From Mesodorylaimus sp. YZB2_4 (lineage: Eukaryota > Nematoda > Enoplea > Dorylaimida > Dorylaimidae): DNA of 64,000 nt. Shown in pieces: positions 1 to 9,621 of this stretch; position 1 is the stretch's first letter, and each line of letters starts with the position of its first letter. The DNA is taken from the NCBI GenBank assembly GCA_030248295.1, contig JASANH010001440.1:558001-622000 (forward strand), given 5' to 3'. The notes beneath the pieces are model-generated. The model was given only the letters and a program-made list of their open reading frames with translations. It ran no database searches and was not told the DNA's origin. The position numbers were made by a program, and so were the translations under genes.

Positions 1-814
1 TCACTCGCCTTATAGTGCGACTAGTTACAGGCATATAATTTCCTCGCCGCGACCATCAAGACAGCATGCAGAACTGAGGAATTGTCAGGGTTTACTGTAT
101 TGGTCATGACAGGCCTACTAAAGCTGGAAGGAAGGACCGTAACGGCCTAGTTGCTCTGGAAGGAAAACAGTAGTGCGCTGTCTGACAAGACAAGTTGACA
201 GCGGAATAAGACTGTACGGGGGGAGGGGGATAAAAAGTTCGTTGCCTAATGTCATACTTTTTTCGACATAACCTTCCCTGAGGCCAATGCATTTGTTAGA
301 ACGTTGCTGCAACGCGTGCACACCCTTTGAACAGAAAGATGTCCCACAATACTTACTCAAAAACGGTTCTATCGGTGATTTCACCTCCATATCTCTTAAA
401 TCTCTTGTGTAGGATACTTGGCAGCGTAAAGTAAGCTTTTCTCTGCTGCAGCTCATGTGCACCCTAATCTGCATTTTGAAGATTTAGCGAAGAACTGTCA
501 GTGGTAACCCAAAATGAAGTACGAAGAAACTAAATTTTTGAACTCCCCCACGTACAGTAGAATCAGGGGACTGCGCAGTCCCATAGACGGATGACGATGA
601 GCGTCTTCACTCTCGCACTCCACAGAGTGGTTAGTCCACAACTTTTCGCCATTCTATATTGTTAGCGCATGGTAAAAGTAAGCTTACTGTTAGCCAATGT
701 GTATTTAATGGTCAGGTAGTAACTCAATAATGTGCCATCACCCCTTGTTGACCACTCACAATTACATAGACCTCACCTTTCAATTTCTGGTGCTCAGTCT
801 GAACTGATGTTTAG
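1..814. other. Upstream region, no gene assigned
   Basis: No open frame on either strand matches a family I know. The missing N-terminal exons of the SLC22 gene (first membrane segment and the large extracellular loop) should lie here or left of the window, but I could not find a convincing exon with matching splice phase. Confidence 0.4.
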
Positions 815-3144
815 TGGCAACTGGTCTGCAGTCGAGTCAAATATATTTATTTGATCATGACACTGCAAATGTTAGGCGCCTTATTCGGGTCGCCAGTTTT
901 TGGCCAACTCTCTGATTCTTTCGGTCGAAAATGGGTACGTTATTTTGCTTTTACCGAGGAATATAATGTGCAGTGCATGACATTTTGTAGACCTTAATTG
1001 GTGCTCTGGGTCTGCTATTGTCGTCTGGGGCAGCTTCAGCATTTTCACCAAATTGGCAGACGATGGGTGCACTGAGGTAAGTTGCTCCCTGCTTATGTGG
1101 AAGTGGCAGGTGTGATTTAAGTGATTTCAGATTCGTGGTAGGTTTCTCAGCAGGAGGATGCATTATTACCAACCACGTCTTCATCATGGAATTCCTGACT
1201 AGGAAGCATCGATTATGGTTAACTAATTTTGGCAAGTCAATTTTTAAACCCTATTTCTTTAAAATGACAACATTTGACAATTTTTAGCTGGCTGGTCAAT
1301 TTCATACATGTTACTGGTGGCGGTAGCATACGCCACAGCAGACTGGAGAAAAATGACCCTGATCACAAACATTGCTGGAATACCCTCAATTTTTGTGGTC
1401 CTGTAAGCAGTTTTTAAACCCATTAGCCAAAATGGCATTGTATGACGCCATTTTACTCTAGCTACGTCGGCGAGAGCCCACGTTGGCTACTGCAAAGAGG
1501 CAGGACGGCGGAAGCAGAGAAACAGCTTCGACGAATCGCAAGCCTGAATCGCCATGTGCTGGACGAAGATGAGGTGACACTCGTCATACACGGAGGACGA
1601 CCAATGGTCCAGAACATGTCCATGGGCACACTGGAGGCCGAGAAGGTGGGATCAGCACCGACACCCATGCTCGAGTTGGCTATGACTGACAAGGCATCCA
1701 AGCCGACCTTGAAGAAATACAGTTACTGGCACTTGTTCTCCACAAGACCTTTGGCAGTCTATACAGTCATTTTATCCATTACATAGTAAGTGCCCGAAGT
1801 TGAGCAAGCTTTAAATGACTTCTCATAAACGATGCTCTGTCGTCGAACATTCATTCAGAATCCATCGTTTTTGTAGCTTTTGCATCAGTGTGATTTCGAG
1901 CGGTATCACTTTTAATGTTGATAAGCTATCAGGCAATATGTTTGCGAACTTTGCCATCATGGGTGGCCTACGATGGGTTGGCAACTTGCTTGTTGTCTCA
2001 GCCGATTTGCTCATAAAGTACGCGCTCTGTGGTGGATCTGCCTCCATTCTGCTGTTGGACACAGACAGCGCTGTCTTTGTTTTTTCAGAAAATTCGGTCG
2101 TCGCCTTGGCTTGATTGTCCCATTTATTTGCATATGCATTTGTTCTGGAGCAGTCACATTAACCCACATTTTTGGTAAGATACTGAGTTTTCTGACCGCA
2201 GGAAAATGAGTACGCTGTGACAAGCGAAATTTTTGGCCCGCCAGTTCACTGATGGGCGACCAGTCCATGCCTATCACACAAGTTCCAGGATAAGTTTTAT
2301 GAATTTGAGTCAATCGCGTCTGGACACAAAATCTTGAAAAAGAGTAAAAACAAGTCAAAAAAAATTTGCTGCTATACGTCCGTACGTACCTATCACCTTT
2401 ACTTCAGGTGCTGAGCTTCCCCACCTGAAATTGGTAGTCATTGTTCTGTCGATGGCGATGGCCATGCTGTGCCCACCCGTATGGATCATGGTCTACTTAT
2501 CCAACACAGAACTTTTTCCGACTCCCATCAGGTATAAGACACTGGACAGTTCGAGTACGATTTACAAAAGTCTGCCAGTGTACTTTGAATTTAAGAAATA
2601 TTGCCCATGCATTCTGTGCAACCTTCAATCGCTTGGGTGGAGTGGCAGCGCCACAAATTCTCTACTTGGTGAGTGCATGTGTATCCATCCCTTGGAAAAC
2701 TGTTGGCTTCTTCCCTTTTTGAGAACGTGGAAGTGGCAGTTCTTTTGTGACCCTTACTGATCCTACGATAGTAGCATTGCTGAACAGGAGGAATCTACTG
2801 TAAATCCTGTCACTGGGCGCTACTTTGAGCCAGCACATAACCCCTCCCAGTGCTCGTCATGATCGGATCCATAAGCTCATTGTATTTTTCAGGCCTATCT
2901 CTGGAAACCCGCACCATTTGCAGCGTTCGCTGGCCTATCACTAATTGCTGCTATCCTCTTCGGCATCTTCATACCCGAAACGAAAGGCAAACCGTTGCCT
3001 GAGAAAATGCCTGAAAAATCCATACCGCACGTGCCTGTACTTGATCATCTGCGACGGAAACGCTCCAAATCCGTGACGGCACACAGCGACAAGGTGCCTG
3101 ATGTGGCTTACCACCAAGTCGAAAATGGGGAGAACAAACAATAG
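815..3144 (+). CDS. SLC22-family organic ion transporter, 5' partial
   Basis: Multi-pass plasma-membrane transporter of the major facilitator superfamily (organic cation/anion transporters). Ten exons: 815-934, 991-1076, 1131-1231, 1288-1402, 1462-1785, 1877-2017, 2089-2174, 2408-2531, 2596-2668, 2893-3144. They total 1422 nt, 474 whole codons including TAG. Family signatures in order: WQLVC before TM2, then GALFGSPVFGQLSDSFGRKW (TM2 and loop 2-3), MEFLTRKHRLW, YVGESPRWLLQRGR after TM6, KKFGRRLG (loop 8-9), ELFPTPIR (TM10-11), and IPETKGKPLPE at the end of TM12, followed by a basic cytoplasmic tail of about 45 residues. The intron at 1232-1287 starts GC, not GT; the acceptor before 2596 is AAG. 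The first exon starts inside the protein, so TM1 and the glycosylated loop are missing from this model. Substrate cannot be told from sequence. Confidence 0.9.
1232..1287 (+). other. GC-AG intron in the SLC22 gene
   Basis: A 56-bp intron with donor G|GCAAGT and acceptor TTTTTAG. The donor matches the strong consensus needed for GC-AG introns. Joining here keeps the frame (...WLTNF-A-GWSISYM...), and no GT lies where it would do the same. Confidence 0.75.
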
Positions 3145-3380
3145 AACAGAAAATATATGATCATGATTGATGTAAAAAGACTTTTGTTTCATCGAACGGA
3201 AGGTGGCGAATATAAAGTATGCAACAAACTACAGCTCATACCTGATGTGCCATCTGTGAATGTCATGGGCGTAAGAAGAAGTCAAGTAACTGTAAGTGCA
3301 AAGAATGCTGCAGTAGTTCAAGCTGGCATTCATGAATGTCAGGGGCGATAACACCTAATCCAAGGCACTTTAACAACAAC

Positions 3381-3561
3381 TGTAACCAGCATTCCTGGGC
3401 GGTCGGGAAATCGATACTCTCCCTGGCTGGGAGACATCAACCATTATGGTTGATGTTTGAAGGGCATGTATAGTCGCGAGACTAACCTGCCTCCAGTAGA
3501 GGTAATTGTTTTCGAGACTTCGGTCTCGACTATATCCTGCCGCCTGGGGGAGCTGGTTACA
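3381..3561 (+). repeat. 5' LTR of TRIM
   Basis: 181 bp, TGTAACCAGC...GCTGGTTACA. Contains three short inverted repeats: CTCTCCC/GGGAGA around 3418-3434, CATCAACC/GGTTGATG around 3435-3455, and CGAGAC-TTCG-GTCTCG around 3513-3528 (a UUCG tetraloop hairpin as RNA). Confidence 0.9.
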
Positions 3562-3890
3562 CTGGCGTCACGAACCTAGGGGCCTTCTTCTGGTATAAGC
3601 CCCTTGTGGACTAGTGGGTGAACCTAGGTGGTGGTGGTACATGCCAGACAGGCGCATCTTGTGTTTCCTGCGGCCTCATCCTGCGGAAGGCACCAACCAG
3701 GCTCCAGTCTGGATAGCTTACCATATTTGGTAGTGCACGGGCAAGCCCTATCCTAAGGGAAGCCACAGTGAGCGTTTGGTGAGCCTTGTAGCGCGACGGT
3801 GGGAACACCTAGAGCTGATAAAGAACCACTGGAATGTTGGCCTCCCGACTGGAGAATGGCGGGGTCGCCATTTTCCAACGGCGGGAGGAA

Positions 3891-4071
3891 TGTAACCAGC
3901 ATTCCTGGGCGGTCGGAAGATCGATACTCTCCCTGGCTGGGAGACATCAACCTCTCCGCTTGATGTTTCTGGTGCATGTAAAGGCGCGAGACTAACCTGA
4001 CTCCGGTCGGGGTATTTATTTTAGAGACTTCGGTCTCGACTGTCTCCCGCCGCCTGGGCGCGCTGGTTACA
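3891..4071 (+). repeat. 3' LTR of TRIM
   Basis: 181 bp, collinear with the 5' LTR. The hairpin bases GAGAC-TTCG-GTCTC are kept, while most of the 25 differences fall in loops and single-stranded spacers. Confidence 0.9.
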
Positions 4072-4515
4072 CAACTAACAAGCATCGATTTTATGTAAAT
4101 CCAACCTCCTGACGAGGCCGCTCTCTGTAGTTAGAACAAAATTTACCCATTAGCACATTGATTTTTTTGCTAAAAGGTTGCTTATTATTGGATGTCGATT
4201 TGGTCTCAAATCTGTCACACAGTAAAGGCAGTTTTGCATTCTCGAATTAGTATTTATTACAGCAGCCTGTTGGTGCCAGCAGAAAAGGGTTTAAAAACTA
4301 TAATAAACTAGTTCAAAACTTTTAACAGATAGGAGGATATGACTTATGGTGTGCGGCACATTCATACTGTCCGTACTTTTACGATTTAAAGAGAGTAGCC
4401 TACTGTACGTTTTTTTAGTTTTAGCGGCCCAACTCTGCCTGACGATAGCTGCAACACATGGCAAGCGAATACGCCTTATAACAAAGTATGGTATCAGCAA
4501 AAGCCTCACGTAGCA

Positions 4516-4521
4516 TTTATT
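4516..4521 (-). promoter_or_regulatory. Poly(A) signal for RRP36
   Basis: AATAAA on the minus strand, about 42 bp past the RRP36 stop codon, a typical position for cleavage and polyadenylation. Confidence 0.5.
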
Positions 4522-4562
4522 TCAGTTCCACTAGTAAAATCTTACCAGTATCAAGAGACAGA

Positions 4563-7500
4563 CTATGGTACTGGCATCCTGTCCTTTCGTGCTAATTTCT
4601 TCTCTCGTCTTTCTTGATACTTGTCAAGTTTACCTTCTTTCTCCAACCTCTCAAAACGCTCATCCTGGAGTCGGCGTTTTAGGTCAGCTAAAAATATATA
4701 TCCCTGTAAAAATTGGAATCAAAAAAGTCAAAAGTACCACTTACACTTTTTCACATAAAATGGATTTTGTCCTTGTTTCAGTCGTTCCATATTTGCTGTT
4801 CTGACTTCATGTTTCAACTCCTTCTTCCTTTTTTCTTCCTCGGCATTTTTTCGTTGATTATCCTACAGAAAAAAAGGATTCTCTGTATTCCCAACTGAGG
4901 ATACTTCAGTCTGAATTACCATGCGCTGCTTCAGAAGACGAAGCTTTTCTAATCGTTCAGGATCAGTTTCTTCCTTGATTTCCTTGCGCAGAGCCTGTAA
5001 CAATTGACCCACGTAACAACTTTGGCTGCCAGTGGGCCACGATCAGTGGAAAGGTGTCAGCCTACCGATGGGAGGGTTCAAGAAATCCTGGGTACCCCCT
5101 CCCAGGGATGAGGGTTGAAAAAATAAGACTAGTTGTGCGCAATGGCAGCCTAGGAAGCTGGGAAAGGAAGGAGATAAGTGAGGTCATGGAAAGGGCCCGA
5201 GGAAATAGCTGTAGAGAGCTAGATGTATTGGCAAGACAAATCCAAGCGAAAACCCTTATAATTGGTCAAACTGCTTGAAAGTATTTCTTACCTGATATTC
5301 TTCTTTTTTCATCTCATCCAAAAAACTGTACTCGCGACGAAATGTGTGCGAATCAAAGTCACCAGCTTTACCGTCAAAGCGTGGATCCCTGATTTCCTAC
5401 AGTAGCACTAATCGATTTTAGGACAAAAACAAGCTGCGATAGGGGACTCACAAACCAGCAAACTATGGTACAGTGTGTGAGAAAAACAAAATACTCACCC
5501 GTTTCTTAGCAACAAAAACATTTCGAAAAACAGAAACTGGTTTTTTCGCTGACATTTCTCTTGGACTAAAAAGTTTTTTGTTGATCCTTGCGCAGATACT
5601 GGAGAAATGCTTACCGTTTCCTGTTGTCCCTCTTGAATGCCTTCTCTTTTATTTTTGATTCATCGCCGTCTGCTTGTCCTTCAGTCTCGGGTTCACGCTT
5701 ATTCGGCTGATGTATGCTCGATGCCGCAGCAAACGAATCGTCCTCGTCTCTTATCTGTTGATAAACTGCTTTCTTGTACAGCTTGGCAGGCATGTGATCT
5801 CTGAGAGACAGCAGTTCTCCAAGGGGCAAAGTGGACAGTTCTTCTCGCAAAGTATTCTAAAAAGACAAACCCTATGAAGTCTAGAGGAACAGATTTCAAG
5901 GAGGAAATAAAAAAGATACAAAAACGCGCGGCAAGGAACCCATGCCAAGAGCGAGTCAGCTGCTTCTATGGAGAATACAAAGATTAGGCTCACTTAGAAT
6001 GGTTCACTAAGATACTTATTTCTCATATATTTCTTATGTTACAGGATGTTCTCGCTGTTTACACGCGAACTTTTGCAATTTTTTAAATTTCGATGTTTAC
6101 ATCAATTGGGCAGCAATAAGTACACATGTTCTTTTCATTCACTTTCTAAAATAAGATGAGCATTGAGCCAGTTAATACACTCGACTAGAAACTACACAAA
6201 AAAAACAACGGAATTATTGCGGACATGCACTCAAAAACTTGTGGCCGGAAGCTCCTTGTTTCGTGGGTATCTTGATTTACTAGAATTCTCACACTCGTTA
6301 CGAATTTCAATGATTACAAGTTGTAATTTAGAACAGCAGCGGTCAAAACTTTATAGTGTACAGCAGCGTTGATACAGTTAACTGAAACTTTTTCATTCAT
6401 TTCATCATGTTCATGTTTTACCACATCACCAAACGCTTATGCGCACTCGAGGGTGAAGGAACACATTTTACACGAAATGATTTACCGGCCCGCGAGTCGA
6501 ACACTCGCCCGTAACTGCGCACCTGGCGTGAGAGGCAGACGCCCAACCGACCAGGCCACGAGGCCGGTACTTCTTATTCATTCAGGCCAGTCATTTAACT
6601 GTAACTGAACCTGAAACTGAATCTCCTCGCCAAAACTGAATTTTACTGAAACTGAGTCTTTTTAGAATCAGTTGAATTCAGTTTACGAGTTACTACGCCT
6701 TTGAAAATTAGTAATCTGTTTGCGGATCTTCGTGCAGATTTCAAAGAAAAACGAGACGCAGCTAGACGAATTCCTGGTTCGAATCATCCTTATCACGAGT
6801 TGGAAGTGTATTTTGTTATCCTTAAAACGCTAGTTATCGTAAAAAATCGATCCATTCGAATTTCGGTCTAAATGTAGAGAGAACTTGCAAAATTTTCACC
6901 AATATTGTAGTGCTTCATCATTTCCTGCAGGCAAGCGCCGAGTGAAAGAGTTACAGCTAGGCGAGGAGTAAGTTGAAAAGCAGTCGGCATAATTGAAATA
7001 AAATAAAAGTACCTACAGCATATGAAAAAGGGTTTCTTCAATTTCATTCATTTTATTACAAACATTTTAAAATTACATCTTCTTGATCTTATTAAGCTTT
7101 GTCAACCAGTAAGTTGAGCTTGACATGCTTATTCGATGATTCCCAAGTTCCTGGTGTGGAAGAAAGCTCTACTGAAAATATTTGGCCCTTATGGCCAGCT
7201 GGTCAGCAACGGTCAGCTCCTAAAATCTTGCACGTTTTTTTAAAATTCGTGTGCTGCGTGGCGACAGAAAGCTGAGGAACACTCGCAGGGTTCTTCTTAA
7301 TCCGCTGTTCAAGTTATGGGCTTTGGTTCCGTCTTCCAGCCATCTGGTTCTGAATTTTTTGGCACAAAAGACCTCAAGAAGCGAGGTTTCCAAACATTTG
7401 CAGGACTTCGGCCGCTGACCTCTGCTGAGTAGTTGGCCTGACGAGCTAAATATTTTGCGCCGGGCTTTCTTCTGGACCAAAAGAAATTAAAATCATGAGC

Positions 7501-8582
7501 TAGAACGGTTACAAGGTTCAGGTACTTGATCTGTCTGCGGATTTGTTAATGGGTGGTCGAGACATGGTCGTGCATCGCTGTGCTCTTAAAGGACCCTCTG
7601 GTGTTGACTTTGGTCTTTACTGCGCCTCGTGACTTGTTTGAAGTCTTAAAAATGCGGAAGAATAGTTATTTGAATGAAAAAGTGGATTGTTCTCGTGAAG
7701 TGTTCACATCTAGATGCGAAATTCTTTTTAAGGAAAAACTGAATCATGCAGTTAAATTCAGTAAACTGAATCTTTTAAAATCCAGTTAGCTGTAACTGCA
7801 ACCGAATCTATTCGGAGATTCACTTAACTTGACTGAAACTGAATCTTTTTTCCAAAACTGTATTGACGCTAGTGTACAGTATAGGATCTATAAGTGGTTG
7901 TGCTTCTTGCACGGCAAAGTCTTTTCTGTCACATACGATCAGTCAATCAGAATTCCTTGTCCTAAGAGACTGATAAGTATGGCTTGAATGAGTCTTTGTG
8001 CTGCAACTTGTTCCATGATTTGGCTTCCTGGCTAAGTGTTATCCAGCTTTCAGAATACACCAGATGACGAGATATTTGGCGGTGGAAAGCATAGCTGGGT
8101 TGTAAGTTCGATCGCTAAAACGCTGTTTTATTCGCCATAACAGAAAAAAACGGGAGAAAAAAGAAAAAAGGTTTTTATTTAGGGAATTTCAGACTGGATT
8201 GAAAGAACAAAACCAAGTATGCATCAAAATGGGTACATATGATTTGAGTGATTGGCTCAATTGTCAGATAGGCCTAGATAAACAATTTTTCTTATTTATC
8301 GCGCTAGGTGCCCATAGAAGCTGGTTTGTGTAAGTTGGCAGGAGTTTCAGAGAATTCTACAGAAACCATTTGATAATTTTCTTATTTTGATATCTATACA
8401 GCGGTTCGCACCTCGTGGATCATGCGAAAGTCCAGTAGGTAGGTACTTACCAATCGATTGTCGGCTTTTCTCTTATCAGAAGTGACTAAAGTTTTGTTCG
8501 TGCTTGTAAAGTCGTCTTCTTCAGATTCCATTTGAAGTAGCCGCTTCCGGTGCTCCTTCTTGCGAAAACTTTTAGTTGCCAT
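4563..8582 (-). CDS. RRP36: Ribosomal RNA processing protein 36 homologue
   Basis: Nucleolar factor of the small-subunit processome, needed for early cleavages of pre-rRNA (known for the yeast and human family). Seven exons on the minus strand: 8582-8451, 5856-5615, 5565-5499, 5396-5292, 4994-4920, 4862-4745, 4687-4563. They encode 287 residues; the human protein is about 260. Landmarks in order: a short basic/acidic N-terminus, a conserved helix (LPLGELLSLRDHMPAKLYKK), the PREMSAKKPV box, RDPRFDGKAGDF, the charged helix EETDPERLEKLRLLKQRM, NPFYVKKSDLKRR, and a lysine/arginine-rich C-terminus. The ATG at 8582 heads a basic MATKSFRKKEHRKR and fits exon phase. Intron 1 (2.6 kb) contains the hAT-like element at 6364-7871. 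GDPGP1 starts about 1 kb away on the other strand. Confidence 0.92.
6379..6606 (-). mobile_element. tRNA-related insertion (SINE-like) inside hAT copy 1
   Basis: About 206 bp (6390-6595) interrupt the hAT-like sequence relative to copy 2. The flanks TAACTGAAACT (6379-6389) and TAACTGTAACT (6596-6606) look like an 11-bp target duplication with one mismatch, although both lie in locally repetitive sequence. On the minus strand the insert carries a tRNA-like segment (6568-6484) and ends in an A-rich stretch near 6390, as expected of a retroposed pol III transcript. Confidence 0.6.
6461..6569 (-). repeat. tRNA-like repeat, copy 1
   Basis: Minus strand: the 7-nt end ACCGGCC pairs with GGCCGGT at the other end; T arm GCGAG-TGTTCGA-CTCGC with a good B box (GTTCGACTC); a GGCGT/ACGCC stem in the anticodon position; about 16 nt of variable region, as in Ser/Leu tRNAs. 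The loop on the anticodon stem is 9 nt and there is an extra base before the acceptor, so it is not a functional tRNA by inspection. A 23-nt tail after the acceptor is shared with copy 2. Confidence 0.7.
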
Positions 8583-9621
8583 AACGAGCTGTGAATCGAC
8601 TTTTGCTTGAATTCGATGACCTGACCAGCCAGGATCGCATTTATTTCGGGCTACACGGCTAAACGAAAAGTTGGTGCAGTATGTCCGATGCCTTTACTTA
8701 TTATACTCCCACTGACACCAGCGCACGAATCGACAACCACAGTTTCAGGTCGTAGTGATCGTTGTGCCAGTGCCAGCACCGTTTGGACTACCACAATACC
8801 ACACTGCCGCCGAAAAAGCGCCAAGTCCTGTGATAAGCCGTGCTGAAAGATAATTCGCGCGATTCAGCAGACTACAGTATCCTGACTGCTTATATCAACC
8901 TTATAGCGCCGTGAGATTCTTCCATAGAGATTTTCCTCTCCCATTGAAATTTTGTTGCCGCATTTTAAGAAAGAAAATGAACTGCTAGAATAATATTTGG
9001 ACTGCCTTTTACTGGGCTTTTTATAAAAAAAAAGGGTTAGAAATGCTTGATCGTGCTGATATCAGCGCGCCATGTGCATAATAGCGATGACATGATGGAT
9101 CTGCTTCTTGGCTGGCCTTTCGACACCCGCTCAGTCCCCGCGGGCATTAGATCATCGACGCAATGCTCGGAATTCGTAAGGCGATACTCTTTTTGTCTTG
9201 AAGGAGTATGAAATCCAACTCCTCGGTGTTTTTGTCGCTTATTCAAACGTCAAGTGGATTCTACTAGTTTTTCCGGTTTGCAAAACAGTCTATTTTGCCG
9301 TTTTGCGTTTATGTAAATTACATTGGGGTTGAAGATTTACCTAGTTAAGTGTAGTTGGCCAAGCCAGGTCGCTAATCCGGGTTTGTTTAGTGTACTGGCA
9401 GGTGTTTTCGTCAGCTCAATGTTCTTCCTAGGAGTCTGTCGTTGAGTACATATACTAAAATGGGTTGTAAAATACCATGAATTTTTGCTCTCGCGATAGA
9501 GCCTCCCGCCAGTTACAAGTGCAACAGTTAAATTTTATATGACTTTCAGACATATCTCTATCAAACATTCTGCTTCTTATCTGGGATTTTCGAGTAAAAT
9601 TAACATTTTGCTGCTTTAAAA
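8583..9621. other. Intergenic region between divergent RRP36 and GDPGP1
   Basis: Holds the presumed promoters of both genes. I see no third gene or recognisable repeat here. Confidence 0.5.

Larger units (their letters stand above)
3377..4075 (+). mobile_element. TRIM: miniature LTR retrotransposon with target duplication
   Basis: Two 181-bp direct repeats, 3381-3561 and 3891-4071, align without a gap and differ at 25 positions by my count (about 86% identity). Each starts TGTAACCAGC and ends GCTGGTTACA, the perfect 10-bp TG...CA inverted ends of an LTR. The element (691 bp) is flanked by CAAC at 3377-3380 and 4072-4075, a 4-bp target-site duplication. The 329-bp interior has a likely primer-binding site one base after LTR 1 (3563, TGGCGTCACGAACC, complementary to a tRNA 3' end in CCA) and a polypurine tract just before LTR 2 (3880-3890). 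It has no coding capacity, so it needed enzymes from another element. LTR divergence indicates an old insertion. Confidence 0.9.
6356..7879. mobile_element. hAT-like non-autonomous DNA transposon, copy 1
   Basis: Element 6364-7871 (1508 bp including a later insertion). It starts CAGCGTTGATACAG and ends CTGTATTGACGCTA, imperfect terminal inverted repeats of 14 bp with the YAGNG start of hAT elements. It is flanked by perfect 8-bp duplications GTGTACAG at 6356-6363 and 7872-7879, the hAT target length. Subterminal zones are rich in repeats of the type AACTGAAACTGAATC on both sides. It is homologous along its length to the element at 25651-26780. I see no transposase. It sits in intron 1 of RRP36 and was interrupted at 6390-6595. 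Confidence 0.88.

Noticed and set aside
3381-3561. Possible hammerhead ribozyme (retrozyme) on the minus strand of the TRIM LTR: GAGAC-CGAA-GTCTC-GAAAAC looks like stem II plus GAAA.
   Set aside because: The required CUGAUGA box is absent before the stem (TAGTCGA/CAGTCGA instead), and the GAAA box is not kept in the second LTR.
5054-5278. Plus-strand 74-codon frame with a good ATG.
   Set aside because: Lies inside an RRP36 intron on the other strand and has no family match; it looks like chance or old repeat.
6700-6830. Reading frame shared by both hAT copies (FADLRADFKEKRDAARRI and its counterpart near 25800).
   Set aside because: Differences between copies fall at all codon positions, and both are soon interrupted; simple DNA identity explains the shared frame.
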